Positions 1 through 8,344 of a stretch of DNA of 64,000 nt are shown here, piece after piece. Under the pieces are notes generated by a model that searched no databases, was not told where the DNA came from, and saw nothing but the letters and a program-made list of their open reading frames with translations. Position numbers and translations under genes: made by a program. Source of the stretch: JBDNJM01 sp041687755 (lineage in GTDB: Bacteria; Planctomycetota; UBA1135; GCA-002686595); assembly GCA_041687755.1 (NCBI GenBank), contig JBDNJM010000035.1, positions 1 to 64,000 of the forward strand, in the 5' to 3' direction. Each line of letters starts with the position of its first letter. Position 1 is the first letter of the stretch.

Positions 1-157
1 GCCGCGCACGGTGACGCGCTTCGTACAGGCGCCAGGCGGGTACGCCGCGCTCGCGGGCGAACTCGGCGAGGCTGACGCCGGAGTCCTCGTGCTCCGCGAG
101 CAGGGCGGGGAGGTCGTGATCGGGGACGGTCGAGGTGGGACGCGGGCTAGGTTTCAT
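1..157 (-). CDS. Truncated small helix-turn-helix protein, IS66 orfA-like
   Basis: The window edge cuts this gene after 52 codons. The visible N-terminus runs from an ATG at 157 (an in-frame ATG at 175 is also possible) through a short polar leader to a segment of the form LLAEHEDSGVSLAEFARERG followed by VPAWRLYEARHR. That spacing is typical of the helix-turn-helix in small IS66-type accessory transposase proteins (TnpA/orfA), where a 'G.S..EFcrr.Gv....' helix pair binds element ends. I see no terminal repeat inside the window, so the rest of any element would lie to the left. It could equally be a stand-alone HTH protein. Confidence 0.4.
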   Translation of the reverse strand, partial: MKPSPRPTSTVPDHDLPALLAEHEDSGVSLAEFARERGVPAWRLYEARHRAR

Positions 158-320
158 GCCCCGAGGATCGAGCATCGAGCAGGCGCTGACTAGATGGGTT
201 CACCGGACCCGTACACCCCAAAGCCAAGGCCCACCGAAAGATCCCCTCCAACGCACCGCCGCCAGGGCTACCCAGCACCATTCTCGCTGATCGCCCCTCC
301 CCTCCGCCCCCCAACGAACA

Positions 321-358
321 AGGCGCCCTGCCCGATCAGAGGATCGGGCAGGGCGCCT
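321..358 (-). terminator. Terminator hairpin closing the alpha operon
   Basis: A perfect 17-bp stem (321-337 with 342-358) with a four-base loop AGAG sits 23 bases downstream of the rplQ stop. It is very GC-rich. On the minus strand it is followed by TGTTCGTT, a weak U tract. It is the natural end of the S10-spc-alpha transcription unit, and it also separates that unit from the HTH gene at the left edge. Confidence 0.75.
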
Positions 359-381
359 CGCTGCTTGGGATCGAACCGCCC

Positions 382-768
382 TTAGACGGCTGCCTCTTCC
401 TCAACGGCGCTGCGCTCGACGAATTCGATCATCGCGCGGGTTCCGTTGTCGCCGAGCCGAGGCTTGGCGAGCTTGAGGATGCGGCAGTAGCCGCCCGGAC
501 GCTCCTTGAACCGCGGGCCCAAGACGTCGAATAACTTGGTGACTGCCTCTTGGTTCCGCAGGCGCGCGAAGGCTTGACGACGGTGATGAACCGTCGGCTC
601 CTTCGAGAGGGTCACCAGCTTCTCAATGAAGGGACGCAGGTTCTTCGCCTTCTGGACCGTCGTAACGATCCGCTCATGCTCGATCAGCGACGACGCCATA
701 TTGCGTGTCATCGCCGTGCGGTGGGCCGTCGTGCGGCCCAGCTTCTTTCCAGCTACCTTGTGACGCAT
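382..768 (-). CDS. rplQ: 50S ribosomal protein L17 (bL17)
   Basis: This is the last gene of the ribosomal cluster, 25 bases after rpoA, as in the alpha operon of most bacteria. The 128-residue product has the diagnostic L17 start MRHKVAGKKLGRTTAHRTAM and the R.MASSLIEHERI block of the globular core. It also has the late GGY.RI.KL..R.GD....IEFV segment. It sits at the rim of the peptide exit tunnel of the large subunit. Length and both ends match the family. Confidence 0.97.
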   Translation of the reverse strand: MRHKVAGKKLGRTTAHRTAMTRNMASSLIEHERIVTTVQKAKNLRPFIEKLVTLSKEPTVHHRRQAFARLRNQEAVTKLFDVLGPRFKERPGGYCRILKLAKPRLGDNGTRAMIEFVERSAVEEEAAV

Positions 769-793
769 TGCTCTTAGCTCTTCTCTGGGCCGA

Positions 794-1783
794 CTAGGCC
801 AACATGCCGAGCGTCAGATCGAGCTCGGCCAACTTGTTCTTGATCTCGGTGAGACTGGTCTTGCCCAGGTTCTTGAGCTTGATCACTTCCGCCTCAGGCA
901 TCGACACCAACTCTCGGATGGTGTTGAGGTTGGCGCCGTCCAGGCAGTTGCGCGCGCGAACCGAAAGTTCGAGGTCCGAAAGCGGACGGTCAAGCATGCG
1001 GTCCATCTCGTCGTTCTCGCGGTTGACGCGATGCAGGTCCGAATCCGCGGGCGAGCCGACCACCAGGGCCTCCTCGGTATGCGGCTGGAACAGCACGAAC
1101 GGATTGAGGTGCTTGCGGTAGATCTTGGCGGCTTCGGTCAGCGCTAGCTCGGGCGTGATCGTTCCGTCGGTCCATACTTCGAGCACGAGCCGGTCGTAGT
1201 TCGTGAACTTGCCGACACGGGTAGCCTCGACGGCGTAGCGCACGCGGTGAACGGGCGAATAGACCGAGTCGACCGGAATCGTGCCAAGCTCTTGGGACTC
1301 CTCGCGGTTTTCTTCGGCGGGCACGTAGCCCCGACCCTTGCTGACCTCGAGCTCGATGTGCAGCTCGCGATCCAGCGACAGGGTCGCCATGTGTAGGTCC
1401 GGGTTGACGACGCGCGCGTCGCCAGGGCACTCCACGTCGGCACCGGTCACAGGCCCCTTCCCGCTCTTGGAGATCGTGCACCGAATCGTATCTTGGCCAG
1501 GATGGTGAATCCGGAGCCGCTTGATGTTCAGAATGATATCGGTGACGTCTTCGTAGACGCCCTCGAGCGAGTCGAACTCATGGTTCGCTCCCTCGATCCG
1601 AACCGCGGTGACCGCTGTCCCCTCAATCGAGGAGAGCAGCACACGCCGCAGACCGTTGCCGATCGTATTGCCAAAGCCGCGCTCGAAAGGTTCCACAACG
1701 AAACGCCCGTACTCGCCTGTAAGCGAGTCGCGTTCCGCCTGGACCTTGCTGGGCAGCTCAAAGTTGCGCCAACGAATCCTCAC
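794..1783 (-). CDS. rpoA: RNA polymerase alpha subunit
   Basis: Alpha dimerises to nucleate RNA polymerase assembly, and its C-terminal domain contacts UP elements and activators. The N-terminal domain shows the core motif FERGFGNTIGNGLRRVLLSS; the C-terminal domain has LELSVRARNCLDGANL and LKNLGKTSLTEIK. I place the start at GTG 1783 (329 residues, beginning RIRWRNFELP). An AGGGGG Shine-Dalgarno lies seven bases upstream, and this start avoids overlap with rpsD. An ATG at 1807 would add eight residues and overlap the rpsD stop. Gene order rpsM-rpsK-rpsD-rpoA-rplQ is the standard alpha operon. Confidence 0.96.
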   Translation of the reverse strand: MRIRWRNFELPSKVQAERDSLTGEYGRFVVEPFERGFGNTIGNGLRRVLLSSIEGTAVTAVRIEGANHEFDSLEGVYEDVTDIILNIKRLRIHHPGQDTIRCTISKSGKGPVTGADVECPGDARVVNPDLHMATLSLDRELHIELEVSKGRGYVPAEENREESQELGTIPVDSVYSPVHRVRYAVEATRVGKFTNYDRLVLEVWTDGTITPELALTEAAKIYRKHLNPFVLFQPHTEEALVVGSPADSDLHRVNRENDEMDRMLDRPLSDLELSVRARNCLDGANLNTIRELVSMPEAEVIKLKNLGKTSLTEIKNKLAELDLTLGMLA

Positions 1784-1794
1784 TTCATTACCCC

Positions 1795-2424
1795 CTAGCG
1801 CGAGCACAGCTCGATGATCATTTGGAGTTGAATCGGGTGCATGAAATGCTCCCGATTGGGCAGCGACTGAACGGTCGCCTCGTTGGTGGTACGGTCGACC
1901 GCGATCCAGTCAGGAACGGTCTGGGAGCGGTTGAACTCAAGCGCTTCGGTCACGAGCTTCTTCGATTTCTCAGCATCGCGCACGGTGACCTTGTCCCCGG
2001 GGCGCAGCTGAAAGGAAGGGATGTCCACGCGTTTGCCGTTCACCTTGATGTGGCCGTGGTTGACCATGTGCCGGGCGTGAACCCTGCTCAGGGCCATACC
2101 TGCACCGATCACGAAGGAGTCCAGGCGACGCTCAAGCAAGACGACGAGGTTATCGCCGGTGTTGCCGGGCATACGCTCAGCCTTCTTGAAGTACAGCCGG
2201 AACTGCTTCTCCATGAGGTTGCCGTAGATGCGCTTGAGCTTCTGCTTCTCGCGCAAGCGAAGACCGTAGTCGGTCGCCTTGCTGCGGCGCTGGGCGTGCT
2301 GGCCGGGCGGATAATTCCGCTTCACGACGCCGCACTTGTCGGAGAAGCAGCGCTGCCCCTTGAGGAACAGTTGCATGCCCTCTCGACGGCACAGCTTGCA
2401 GACGGGTCCAGTGTATCGAGCCAT
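1795..2424 (-). CDS. rpsD: 30S ribosomal protein S4 (uS4), zinc-binding form
   Basis: S4 nucleates assembly of the 16S rRNA 5' domain. In E. coli it also represses its own operon. The 209-residue product starts MARYTGPVCKLCRREG and carries Cys 9, 12, 26 and 31, so it is the zinc-containing C+ form. The S4 RNA-binding domain follows (RLDSFVIGAGMALSRVHARH, then HIKVNGKRVDIPS). It lies between rpsK and rpoA as expected. The stop is 11 bases upstream of the proposed rpoA GTG. Confidence 0.97.
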   Translation of the reverse strand: MARYTGPVCKLCRREGMQLFLKGQRCFSDKCGVVKRNYPPGQHAQRRSKATDYGLRLREKQKLKRIYGNLMEKQFRLYFKKAERMPGNTGDNLVVLLERRLDSFVIGAGMALSRVHARHMVNHGHIKVNGKRVDIPSFQLRPGDKVTVRDAEKSKKLVTEALEFNRSQTVPDWIAVDRTTNEATVQSLPNREHFMHPIQLQMIIELCSR

Positions 2425-2541
2425 TTCAGTAGTCGGCGGCGGGTCAGTTCAGACAGTTGTGGAATCAGGGGCTGATCGGCGGAGACGATGACTTCTGGAC
2501 GCCCGCCCGATGGCAGGCTGGCCCAGGTCGTCCCCTGTGGA

Positions 2542-2925
2542 TCAGACGCGGCGGCGCTTTCTCGCGCGGCAACCGTTGTGGGGAAGCGGCGTGACGTCCT
2601 CGATGGAGGATATCTTGAGGCCAGCGTTCGACAGAGCGCGGATCGCGGACTCGCGACCGGACCCCACTCCGCGAACGAGCACCTCGACCTCTTTCATACC
2701 GTGGCGCATCGCGGCTTGAGCCGCGCGATCGGCTGCCCGCTGGGCGGCGTAGGGCGTGCTCTTGCGAGTGCCCTTGAAGCCGACTGCTCCTGCGGTGCCC
2801 CAAGAGATGGTCTCTCCGGTAGGGCTGGTGAGGGTGACATGCGTGTTGTTGAAGGTGGCCTTGACGTGCGCGATGCCGCGCAGGACGTTCTTCTTGGCCT
2901 TCTTCTTCGTGCTGGTTTTTGCCAT
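2542..2925 (-). CDS. rpsK: 30S ribosomal protein S11 (uS11)
   Basis: S11 forms part of the small-subunit platform near the mRNA exit channel. The 127-residue product has a lysine-rich N-terminus and the family blocks FNNTHVTLTSPTGETISWG and KGTRKSTPYAAQ. It ends in the conserved DVTPLPHNGCR.RKRRRV tail. A 117-base spacer separates it from rpsD, while the upstream rpsM stop is only 22 bases away. Confidence 0.97.
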   Translation of the reverse strand: MAKTSTKKKAKKNVLRGIAHVKATFNNTHVTLTSPTGETISWGTAGAVGFKGTRKSTPYAAQRAADRAAQAAMRHGMKEVEVLVRGVGSGRESAIRALSNAGLKISSIEDVTPLPHNGCRARKRRRV

Positions 2926-2947
2926 GGTTCGTGTGCCTCCAGGAGGA

Positions 2948-3331
2948 CTACTTCATTCCCTTCACGGACTTCTTTCCGGCGACCGTCTTCTTCGGTCCTT
3001 TCCGGGAGCGGGCATTGGTACGAGTACGCTGACCGCGGACCGGGAGGCCGCGACGATGACGCAAGCCCCTCCAGCAACCGATGTCACGCAACCGCGTGAT
3101 AGAGGAGGCGATTTGACGACGAAGGTGACCTTCGACGACGTACGTCTCCTGGAGCAGGCTCGCCAACTGGGTGACCTGCTCTTCTGTCAGGTCGCGCGCC
3201 TTGAGGCCGGGGTCGACGCTCAAATGCTTGCACACCTGCAGGGCGGTGGTACGGCCGACGCCGTAAATGTAGGTGAGCGAGATCTCCAGCCGCTTGTTCG
3301 GCGGGATGTCGACTCCGAGGACGCGGGGCAT
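2948..3331 (-). CDS. rpsM: 30S ribosomal protein S13 (uS13)
   Basis: S13 sits in the head of the small subunit and contacts the P-site tRNA and L5 across the subunit bridge. The 127-residue product begins MPRVLGVDIPPNKRLEISLT and has the helix-two-turn-helix motif YGVGRTTALQVCKHL. It ends with the basic tail RTRTNARSRKGPKKTVAGKK. It opens the alpha operon section, just after rpmJ. Confidence 0.97.
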   Translation of the reverse strand: MPRVLGVDIPPNKRLEISLTYIYGVGRTTALQVCKHLSVDPGLKARDLTEEQVTQLASLLQETYVVEGHLRRQIASSITRLRDIGCWRGLRHRRGLPVRGQRTRTNARSRKGPKKTVAGKKSVKGMK

Positions 3332-3399
3332 GACGGTGAGTGGTCTTGGGGACTGCTTGGACTAGCGAGGCCAGGGTGTGGGGATGTCAGCGGAGCTGA

Positions 3400-3516
3400 T
3401 CAACCCTGGCGCTGCTTGTGGTTCGGTTCTGCCTTGCAAATCACGCGCACGACACCTCGGCGCTTGACGATCTTGCAATGCATACACATGCGACGGACGC
3501 TGCTTCGTACTTTCAT
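3400..3516 (-). CDS. rpmJ: 50S ribosomal protein L36 (bL36)
   Basis: This is a 38-codon gene. The product starts MKVRSSVRRMCMHCKIVKRR and ends CKAEPNHKQRQG. Cys 11, Cys 14, Cys 27 and His 33 form the L36 zinc ribbon, so this is the zinc-binding C+ type. Its ATG overlaps the infA stop by four bases (ATGA), and infA-rpmJ-rpsM is the usual order. L36 binds 23S rRNA near the GTPase centre. Confidence 0.95.
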   Translation of the reverse strand: MKVRSSVRRMCMHCKIVKRRGVVRVICKAEPNHKQRQG

Positions 3517-3758
3517 CTCGAGCGGGAATCCCTTCTCCTGCGATCGCCACGCCACACGATCCGACCTTTGGTCAGGTCGTAGGGCGACATTTCGACGGTG
3601 ATGGTATCGCCGGGCAGAATTCGGATGTAACGCATCCGCATCTTGCCCGACACGTGAGCGAGGATCTCGTGTCCGGACTCCAACTTGGCGCGAAAACGCG
3701 CGTTCGGTAGAGATTCGGTCACGACCGCCTCGACGGTGATCGGTTCTTCTTTGGCCAT
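3513..3758 (-). CDS. infA: Translation initiation factor IF-1
   Basis: IF-1 occupies the A site of the small subunit during initiation. The 81-residue product shows the S1/OB-fold sequence: MAKEEPITVEAVVTESLPNA, then RAKLESGHEILAHVSGKMRM and GDTITVEMSPYDLTKGRI. A basic tail (WRGDRRRRDSRSR) is longer than in E. coli IF-1. Start and stop overlap the neighbours: TGATG with adk upstream and ATGA with rpmJ downstream, so the three are probably translationally coupled. No map gene lies between adk and infA. Confidence 0.97.
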   Translation of the reverse strand: MAKEEPITVEAVVTESLPNARFRAKLESGHEILAHVSGKMRMRYIRILPGDTITVEMSPYDLTKGRIVWRGDRRRRDSRSR

Positions 3759-4438
3759 CAGGCGGCCCCTCCTCGACGTTCGGTGAGTGCTTCGGTCACG
3801 GCCTTGAAGACCGCGTCCGGCGCCCCCTCCCCATCGATCTGGATCAGCACGCCGCGGGACTGGTAGTGCCCCACGAGAGGAGCGGTCTGACGGTGGTAGA
3901 CGGCGAGTCGATCCTTGACGACCTCGGGGAGGTCATCGCTACGCGTCGCAAGAGCTCCTCCACAGGAGCCACATTTTCCGGCGATGCGCGGGGGATCGAA
4001 TTCCGAGTGCTGAATGTGTCCGCAGCTGGCGCAGACAAGTCGGCCGCCAGCGCGGCGAACGATCATGGCATCGTCCACGACAAGGTCAATCGCCAAGATG
4101 CTCGGCTCAGGACCCGCGGACTCGGCCAGAGCCTGGTCTAAGGCCTGCGCCTGGGGCAGTGTACGCGGGAACCCGTCCAGCAGGTAACCGAGAGCGCAAT
4201 CCGGCCGGCTAACGCGATCGAAAAGCATCTCGATGACTAGGTCATCCGGGACCAGCTGGCCTGACTCCATGAAACCCCGTGCACGCTCCCCCAGAGGAGT
4301 GCCCTGCCTCAGGTTTTCCCTGAAGAGGTCTCCCGTGGAGACGTGCGGCAAGGCTTCGGACACCGCGAGGCGCTTAGCCTGGGTGCCCTTGCCCGCACCG
4401 GGTGCTCCGAGGAGCAGGAGGATAGTCTTGTCTTTCAT
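3758..4438 (-). CDS. adk: Adenylate kinase, zinc-lid long form
   Basis: It interconverts ATP plus AMP with two ADP. The 226-residue product has the P-loop GAPGAGKGT at residues 11-19, the AMP-binding GYLLDGFPRT near 84-93, and a long LID domain. Cys 136, 139, 156 and 159 in the LID form the zinc site typical of the long bacterial form. It follows secY by 28 bases, as in many spc operons, and its stop overlaps the infA start by one base. Confidence 0.97.
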   Translation of the reverse strand: MKDKTILLLLGAPGAGKGTQAKRLAVSEALPHVSTGDLFRENLRQGTPLGERARGFMESGQLVPDDLVIEMLFDRVSRPDCALGYLLDGFPRTLPQAQALDQALAESAGPEPSILAIDLVVDDAMIVRRAGGRLVCASCGHIQHSEFDPPRIAGKCGSCGGALATRSDDLPEVVKDRLAVYHRQTAPLVGHYQSRGVLIQIDGEGAPDAVFKAVTEALTERRGGAA

Positions 4439-4466
4439 GATGACTTGGCGAGGCAGGCTTGAAAAC

Positions 4467-5780
4467 CTAGGCCTCGCGGCGCCCTGCCCAGCTCGGGCCG
4501 GCGCCGCCCTTCATGAAGCCATCGTAGTTGCGCATCACCAGCTGGGCATTGAGCTTGTCGACCAGGTCCAGAGCCACACCCACCACGATCAGCACCGAGG
4601 TGCCGCCGAGGAAGTAGGCGAGGTTTCCGGAGAGGCCTGGGACCTGCGCGGTGACAATGCCAGGCAACACAGTGATCAGCGCAAGGAACACGGCACCCGC
4701 CAGGGTGATGCGCTGAAGCACGGACTTGATGTATTCCGCAGTGCGGACACCGGGACGAATCCCGGGGATGAACGAACCGTGCTCGCGCAGGTTGTCCGCG
4801 ATGTCCTCGGGCCGGAACATCAGATTATTCCAGAAGAAGCAGAAGAAGAACACCAGGGACGCCTGCCCCACCACGAAGATGAAGCCGTCCGTCTGCAGGA
4901 ACATCCTCGCCGCACGAGACCAGCCGAAGGTCTCGAACATCACGCTGGGGATCATGAACAACGCCGAGGCGAAGATGATCGGCATGACGCCGGCCATGTT
5001 GACCTTCAGCGGCAGGAAGTGCTTCTGACCGCCGTAGACCCGGCGCCCACGGTTAAGCCGTGCGTACTGGATCGGGATGCGACGCTCGCCCTTCTGAACG
5101 AAGACGATGAACAGCACAATCACGAGCCACATCGCGACGAGCGTGAAGATCGTGTTGTAGGCGTTATCCCCACTCTGGACGACCTGAGTAAGGCTCGCGG
5201 GCATCGTCGCGATGATGCCCGCCATAATGATCAGTGAGGCTCCGTTTCCGATGCCGTACTCGGTGATCTGCTCACCCAGCCACATCACGAACACTGCGCC
5301 CGCCGTTAGGCCGAGGACGACGACGAACATCATCGCAGGACCGGAGGCATCGCTGGCCATGATGTTCTCGTTGCCGCGGAACAGACCAAACCAGACGAAC
5401 AGGCCCTGAAGAATTGCGATCGGGATGACCGAGAGGCGGGTCCATTGATTGATTCGCTTCTGCCCTGCAGCCCCTTCCTTCTGGATCGCCTCGATCTTCG
5501 GGGAAACCTTGCCCAGGATGCTGAAAATGATCGACGCCGAGATGTACGGCATGATCCCGAGGCTGAAGATTGCCGTCTGGCCGATGGCGCCCCCGGAGAA
5601 CGCGCTTAGGAGACCGAACACCGAGTTCTTGTTGCTCCCGAGTTCAGTCAGGAAAGTGGCACTCAACCCGGGGATCGGAATCTGGAAACCGAGTCGATAA
5701 ATCGCGAGCAAACCCAGGGTCGTGAGGATTCTCGACCGGGTCTCCGGGGTTTTCAGGAGCTGGATTGCGGGGTGGGTCAC
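4467..5780 (-). CDS. secY: Preprotein translocase subunit SecY
   Basis: SecY is the protein-conducting channel of the inner membrane, working with SecE and SecA. The 437-residue product has ten predicted hydrophobic segments. It has the N-terminal LGLLAIYRLGFQIPIPG, the plug-region segment FSLGIMPYISASII, and the cytosolic-loop motif GERRIPIQYARL that contacts SecA and ribosomes. It lies between rplO and adk. Its partner secE is in the same window at 34059-34487. Confidence 0.97.
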   Translation of the reverse strand: MTHPAIQLLKTPETRSRILTTLGLLAIYRLGFQIPIPGLSATFLTELGSNKNSVFGLLSAFSGGAIGQTAIFSLGIMPYISASIIFSILGKVSPKIEAIQKEGAAGQKRINQWTRLSVIPIAILQGLFVWFGLFRGNENIMASDASGPAMMFVVVLGLTAGAVFVMWLGEQITEYGIGNGASLIIMAGIIATMPASLTQVVQSGDNAYNTIFTLVAMWLVIVLFIVFVQKGERRIPIQYARLNRGRRVYGGQKHFLPLKVNMAGVMPIIFASALFMIPSVMFETFGWSRAARMFLQTDGFIFVVGQASLVFFFCFFWNNLMFRPEDIADNLREHGSFIPGIRPGVRTAEYIKSVLQRITLAGAVFLALITVLPGIVTAQVPGLSGNLAYFLGGTSVLIVVGVALDLVDKLNAQLVMRNYDGFMKGGAGPSWAGRREA

Positions 5781-5852
5781 TTCAGATGTCTCTACGGTTG
5801 TCCGACGGACTGGGCGAGGCTTCGATGAGCGAGCAGACCAGGAGGAACCTGA

Positions 5853-6335
5853 TCAGGAGGCCTCGGTACCGTTCTGTTCACGGCCGCGGGAGTCAATCAG
5901 GACGGTCGAACCGCCGGCCTTTGCGATTTTGTCAGAAGCACTCTTGGAGAACTTCTGAGCCCGCACGATCACCGGCTTGGTCAGCTCGCCGTTTCCGAGC
6001 ACCTTGAAGAGCCTGGTGTTCAGCGAAACCAGACCCTTGTCCAGGACGGCCTGAAGATCGACGGTTGCGCCGGCTTCAAACACCTCGAGGGCGCTGACGT
6101 TAATCACGGTGTAGTCGGTGCGGAACCGGGCATTGGTGAACCCGCGCTTCGGAACACGGCGGTAGAGCGGCATCTGGCCGCCCTCGAACCCGGGACGCCG
6201 GCTAGAGCCTGAACGCTGACCGAAACCCTTGTGGCCGCGACCCGAAGTCTTGCCGTTGCCGCTACCGATGCCGCGACCGATGCGCTTGCGCGCGCGGTAC
6301 TTGGTGCCTTTGGAAAGTACGTCTTTGAGTTCCAT
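5853..6335 (-). CDS. rplO: 50S ribosomal protein L15 (uL15)
   Basis: L15 is a late-assembly protein of the large subunit with a long basic extension threaded into 23S rRNA. I start at ATG 6335 (160 residues, MELKDVLSKGTKYRARKR). An upstream in-frame ATG would overlap rpsE and adds no conserved sequence. The extension GRGIGSGNGKTSGRGHKG and the core PLYRRVPKRGFTN are diagnostic. Only one base separates it from the rpsE stop, so rpmD (L30), usually found here, is absent. Confidence 0.96.
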   Translation of the reverse strand: MELKDVLSKGTKYRARKRIGRGIGSGNGKTSGRGHKGFGQRSGSSRRPGFEGGQMPLYRRVPKRGFTNARFRTDYTVINVSALEVFEAGATVDLQAVLDKGLVSLNTRLFKVLGNGELTKPVIVRAQKFSKSASDKIAKAGGSTVLIDSRGREQNGTEAS

Positions 6336-6336
6336 G

Positions 6337-6849
6337 TTAGAGCTGGACGCCGCGCAAGGCGGCAACCTCCTCTCGGGTACGCAGCTGAGCCAGCGCCTCG
6401 AAGGTCGCCTTGATCAGGTTGATTTGATTGGTCGACCCGTAGGCCTTGGTCAGAATATTGCCGATGCCGGCGATCTCGCACACGGCGCGGACGGCAGCTC
6501 CGGCGATGATGCCGGTACCTTCCGATGCGGGAAGCAGACGCACCATAGCTCCGCAGAAGCGGCCCTCAACTTCATGAGGGATGGTCGAGCCCTTCGTGAG
6601 CGGGATCTTCATCAGATGCTTGCGCGCATCCTTGTTGGCCTTCTCGATGGCGGCGGGGACCTGGCGGGCCTTGCCGTAGCCGTGTCCGACAATGCCTTCG
6701 CGGTTGCCCGAGACGGACAAGGCCGAGAACGAGAAGCGGCGGCCGCCTTTGACAACGGCTGCAGAGCGGTTGATCTTGAGCAACACCTCAGTGAGGTTCT
6801 GGATCTCTGCAGCTTCGGCGCTGTCGAGGTAGGTGACGGTGTAGGTCAT
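6337..6849 (-). CDS. rpsE: 30S ribosomal protein S5 (uS5)
   Basis: S5 helps control decoding fidelity at the mRNA entry side. The 170-residue product has the double-stranded-RNA-binding N-terminal part (INRSAAVVKGGRRFSFSAL, then VGHGYGKARQVPAAIEKA). The C-terminal part has LLPASEGTGIIAGAAVR and IAGIGNILTKAYGSTN. It is followed immediately by rplO. A 99-base spacer separates it from rplR upstream. Confidence 0.97.
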   Translation of the reverse strand: MTYTVTYLDSAEAAEIQNLTEVLLKINRSAAVVKGGRRFSFSALSVSGNREGIVGHGYGKARQVPAAIEKANKDARKHLMKIPLTKGSTIPHEVEGRFCGAMVRLLPASEGTGIIAGAAVRAVCEIAGIGNILTKAYGSTNQINLIKATFEALAQLRTREEVAALRGVQL

Positions 6850-6948
6850 GGTTCCGTGTGGGATCAGATCCTCAGCCCACTTGGGGCATCGGGCTCTAGA
6901 GGATCCTCTGGGGGTCGTTGGGCGGTCGCTCGTCGAAAGCGTCGGAGA

Positions 6949-7317
6949 CTAGAATTTAAGGCCCGCTTCGCGAGCGCTGTCGGCGAGGGCTTTGACCCGA
7001 CCGTGGTAGCGAGAGGAACCGCGGTCGAAGACCACGGTATCCACGCCGGCCGCGATAGCGCGCTTGGCGATTTCCTCGCCCACCGCCTTCGCTTGGTCCG
7101 TCTTGGTCATGCCTTGGTTGCCCGTGACGAAGGTCTTCGCCGAGGATCCGAAGGCTGCGACCGTCCTGCCCGCTTCGTCGTCGATCAGCTGAGCATAGAT
7201 GTGCTTGGAGCTGCGGTGCACCTGAAGACGGACCCGATCGCTGTTGCGACGGATGCCGTTGCGGGTGGATAGCTTGCGGCGCGTCTTGCGACGCACATTT
7301 TTCAGTTCTGCTCTCAT
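6949..7317 (-). CDS. rplR: 50S ribosomal protein L18 (uL18)
   Basis: L18 binds 5S rRNA with L5 in the central protuberance. The 122-residue product shows the basic leader (NVRRKTRRKLSTRNGIRRN), the RLQVHRSSKHIYAQLIDDE block, and the end SRYHGRVKALADSAREAGLKF. It has the expected length and lies five bases after rplF. Confidence 0.97.
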   Translation of the reverse strand: MRAELKNVRRKTRRKLSTRNGIRRNSDRVRLQVHRSSKHIYAQLIDDEAGRTVAAFGSSAKTFVTGNQGMTKTDQAKAVGEEIAKRAIAAGVDTVVFDRGSSRYHGRVKALADSAREAGLKF

Positions 7318-7322
7318 CTAGA

Positions 7323-7868
7323 TCAACTGCCGAAGCTCTTGCCGGACTTGCGACGAACGAACTCGCCGTTGTATCGGATGCCCTTGCCCTTGTAGGGCTC
7401 GGGCGGACGGACGCGGCGGACGCGGGCAGCGAACTCCCCGACGGCCTGCTTGTCGATGCCGCTCACCTGAATGACGGTGGGGCTAGGCGTGTGCACTTCG
7501 ATGCCCTCGGGCAGTGCAAAGTGGACCGGGTGGCAGAAGCCGATGTTCAACGTCAGCTGCTTGCCTTGGGCCTTAGCGTTCCAACCGACGCCCTGAATTT
7601 CGAGGTCCTTGGTGAAGCCCTTCGTGACACCGTGCACCATGTTGGCGACAAGTGACCGGGTCAGGCCCTGGAAGGCGCTCGCGGCGCGCGCCGGGCCTTG
7701 GCCCGTGGCGCTAAACTCAATCTGGTTTGCCTCGATCTTGGTCGAGATCTCGGGCCGGACGGTGAGCTGGAGGGCACCCTTGGGGCCCTTGACCTTCAGC
7801 GTGCGCCCCGACTCCTCGACCGTGACCCCCGAAGGGACCTCGACGGGCTGTTTTCCGATGCGGCTCAT
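7323..7868 (-). CDS. rplF: 50S ribosomal protein L6 (uL6)
   Basis: L6 lies near the sarcin-ricin loop and the factor-binding site. The 181-residue product starts MSRIGKQPVEVPSGV and keeps the two repeated L6 folds, with VKGPKGAL in the first and the C-terminal signature PEPYKGKGIRYNGE in the second. The order rpsH-rplF-rplR is standard for the spc operon. Confidence 0.97.
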   Translation of the reverse strand: MSRIGKQPVEVPSGVTVEESGRTLKVKGPKGALQLTVRPEISTKIEANQIEFSATGQGPARAASAFQGLTRSLVANMVHGVTKGFTKDLEIQGVGWNAKAQGKQLTLNIGFCHPVHFALPEGIEVHTPSPTVIQVSGIDKQAVGEFAARVRRVRPPEPYKGKGIRYNGEFVRRKSGKSFGS

Positions 7869-7896
7869 GGCTATGCGGTGATCGGTTGAGGGGAGA

Positions 7897-8289
7897 TCAG
7901 TAGACCTTGCAGAGCACTTCGCCGCCGACGTTCAGCTCGCGAGCTGAGCGGTCGGAGACGACGCCCTTCGGGGTCGAGAGGACGAAGACACCGAGTCCAC
8001 GAAGGACCCGGGGGATTTCTTTCGCCTTGCTGTAAACACGGCACCCGGGCTTGCTGACGCGTTCGATGTGTCGAATCACGTGCTCGCCGTCGGGTCCGAA
8101 CTTGAGGTGCACGACGAGCTCGCTGGAAGGCGTTCCCGGGTCCACTTCGTAGGAGTCGATGAAGCCCTCGGCCTTGAGGGCTTCGGCAATGCCTACCTTG
8201 ATTTTGGAGGCGGGCATACGAACGACATCCCTCTGGATAGTGTTCGCGTTGCGGATGCGTGTGAGCATGTCCGCGATCGGGTCGGTCAT
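7897..8289 (-). CDS. rpsH: 30S ribosomal protein S8 (uS8)
   Basis: S8 binds the central domain of 16S rRNA and in E. coli represses the spc operon. I use the second of two adjacent ATGs (8292 and 8289), giving 130 residues starting MTDPIADMLTRIRNANTIQR. The longer reading to 8553 runs back into rplE and has no conserved content. The C-terminal motif LSTPKGVVSDRSARE is diagnostic. Upstream, only about 55 bases separate it from the rplE stop, too short for the rpsN gene that normally sits here. Confidence 0.96.
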   Translation of the reverse strand: MTDPIADMLTRIRNANTIQRDVVRMPASKIKVGIAEALKAEGFIDSYEVDPGTPSSELVVHLKFGPDGEHVIRHIERVSKPGCRVYSKAKEIPRVLRGLGVFVLSTPKGVVSDRSARELNVGGEVLCKVY

Positions 8290-8344
8290 CATGGCTGACG
8301 ATTCCTGATTAGGGATGTTCTGGGCGGCTTCTCGGCGGAATGCC

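Noticed and set aside
194..385. 63-codon plus-strand frame before the rplQ terminator
   Set aside because: It runs through the terminator hairpin, is Pro/Arg-rich and has no family match.
8290..8344. A hidden rpsN gene between rplE and rpsH
   Set aside because: Only about 55 bases are free and no CxxC zinc-ribbon sequence is readable on either strand.
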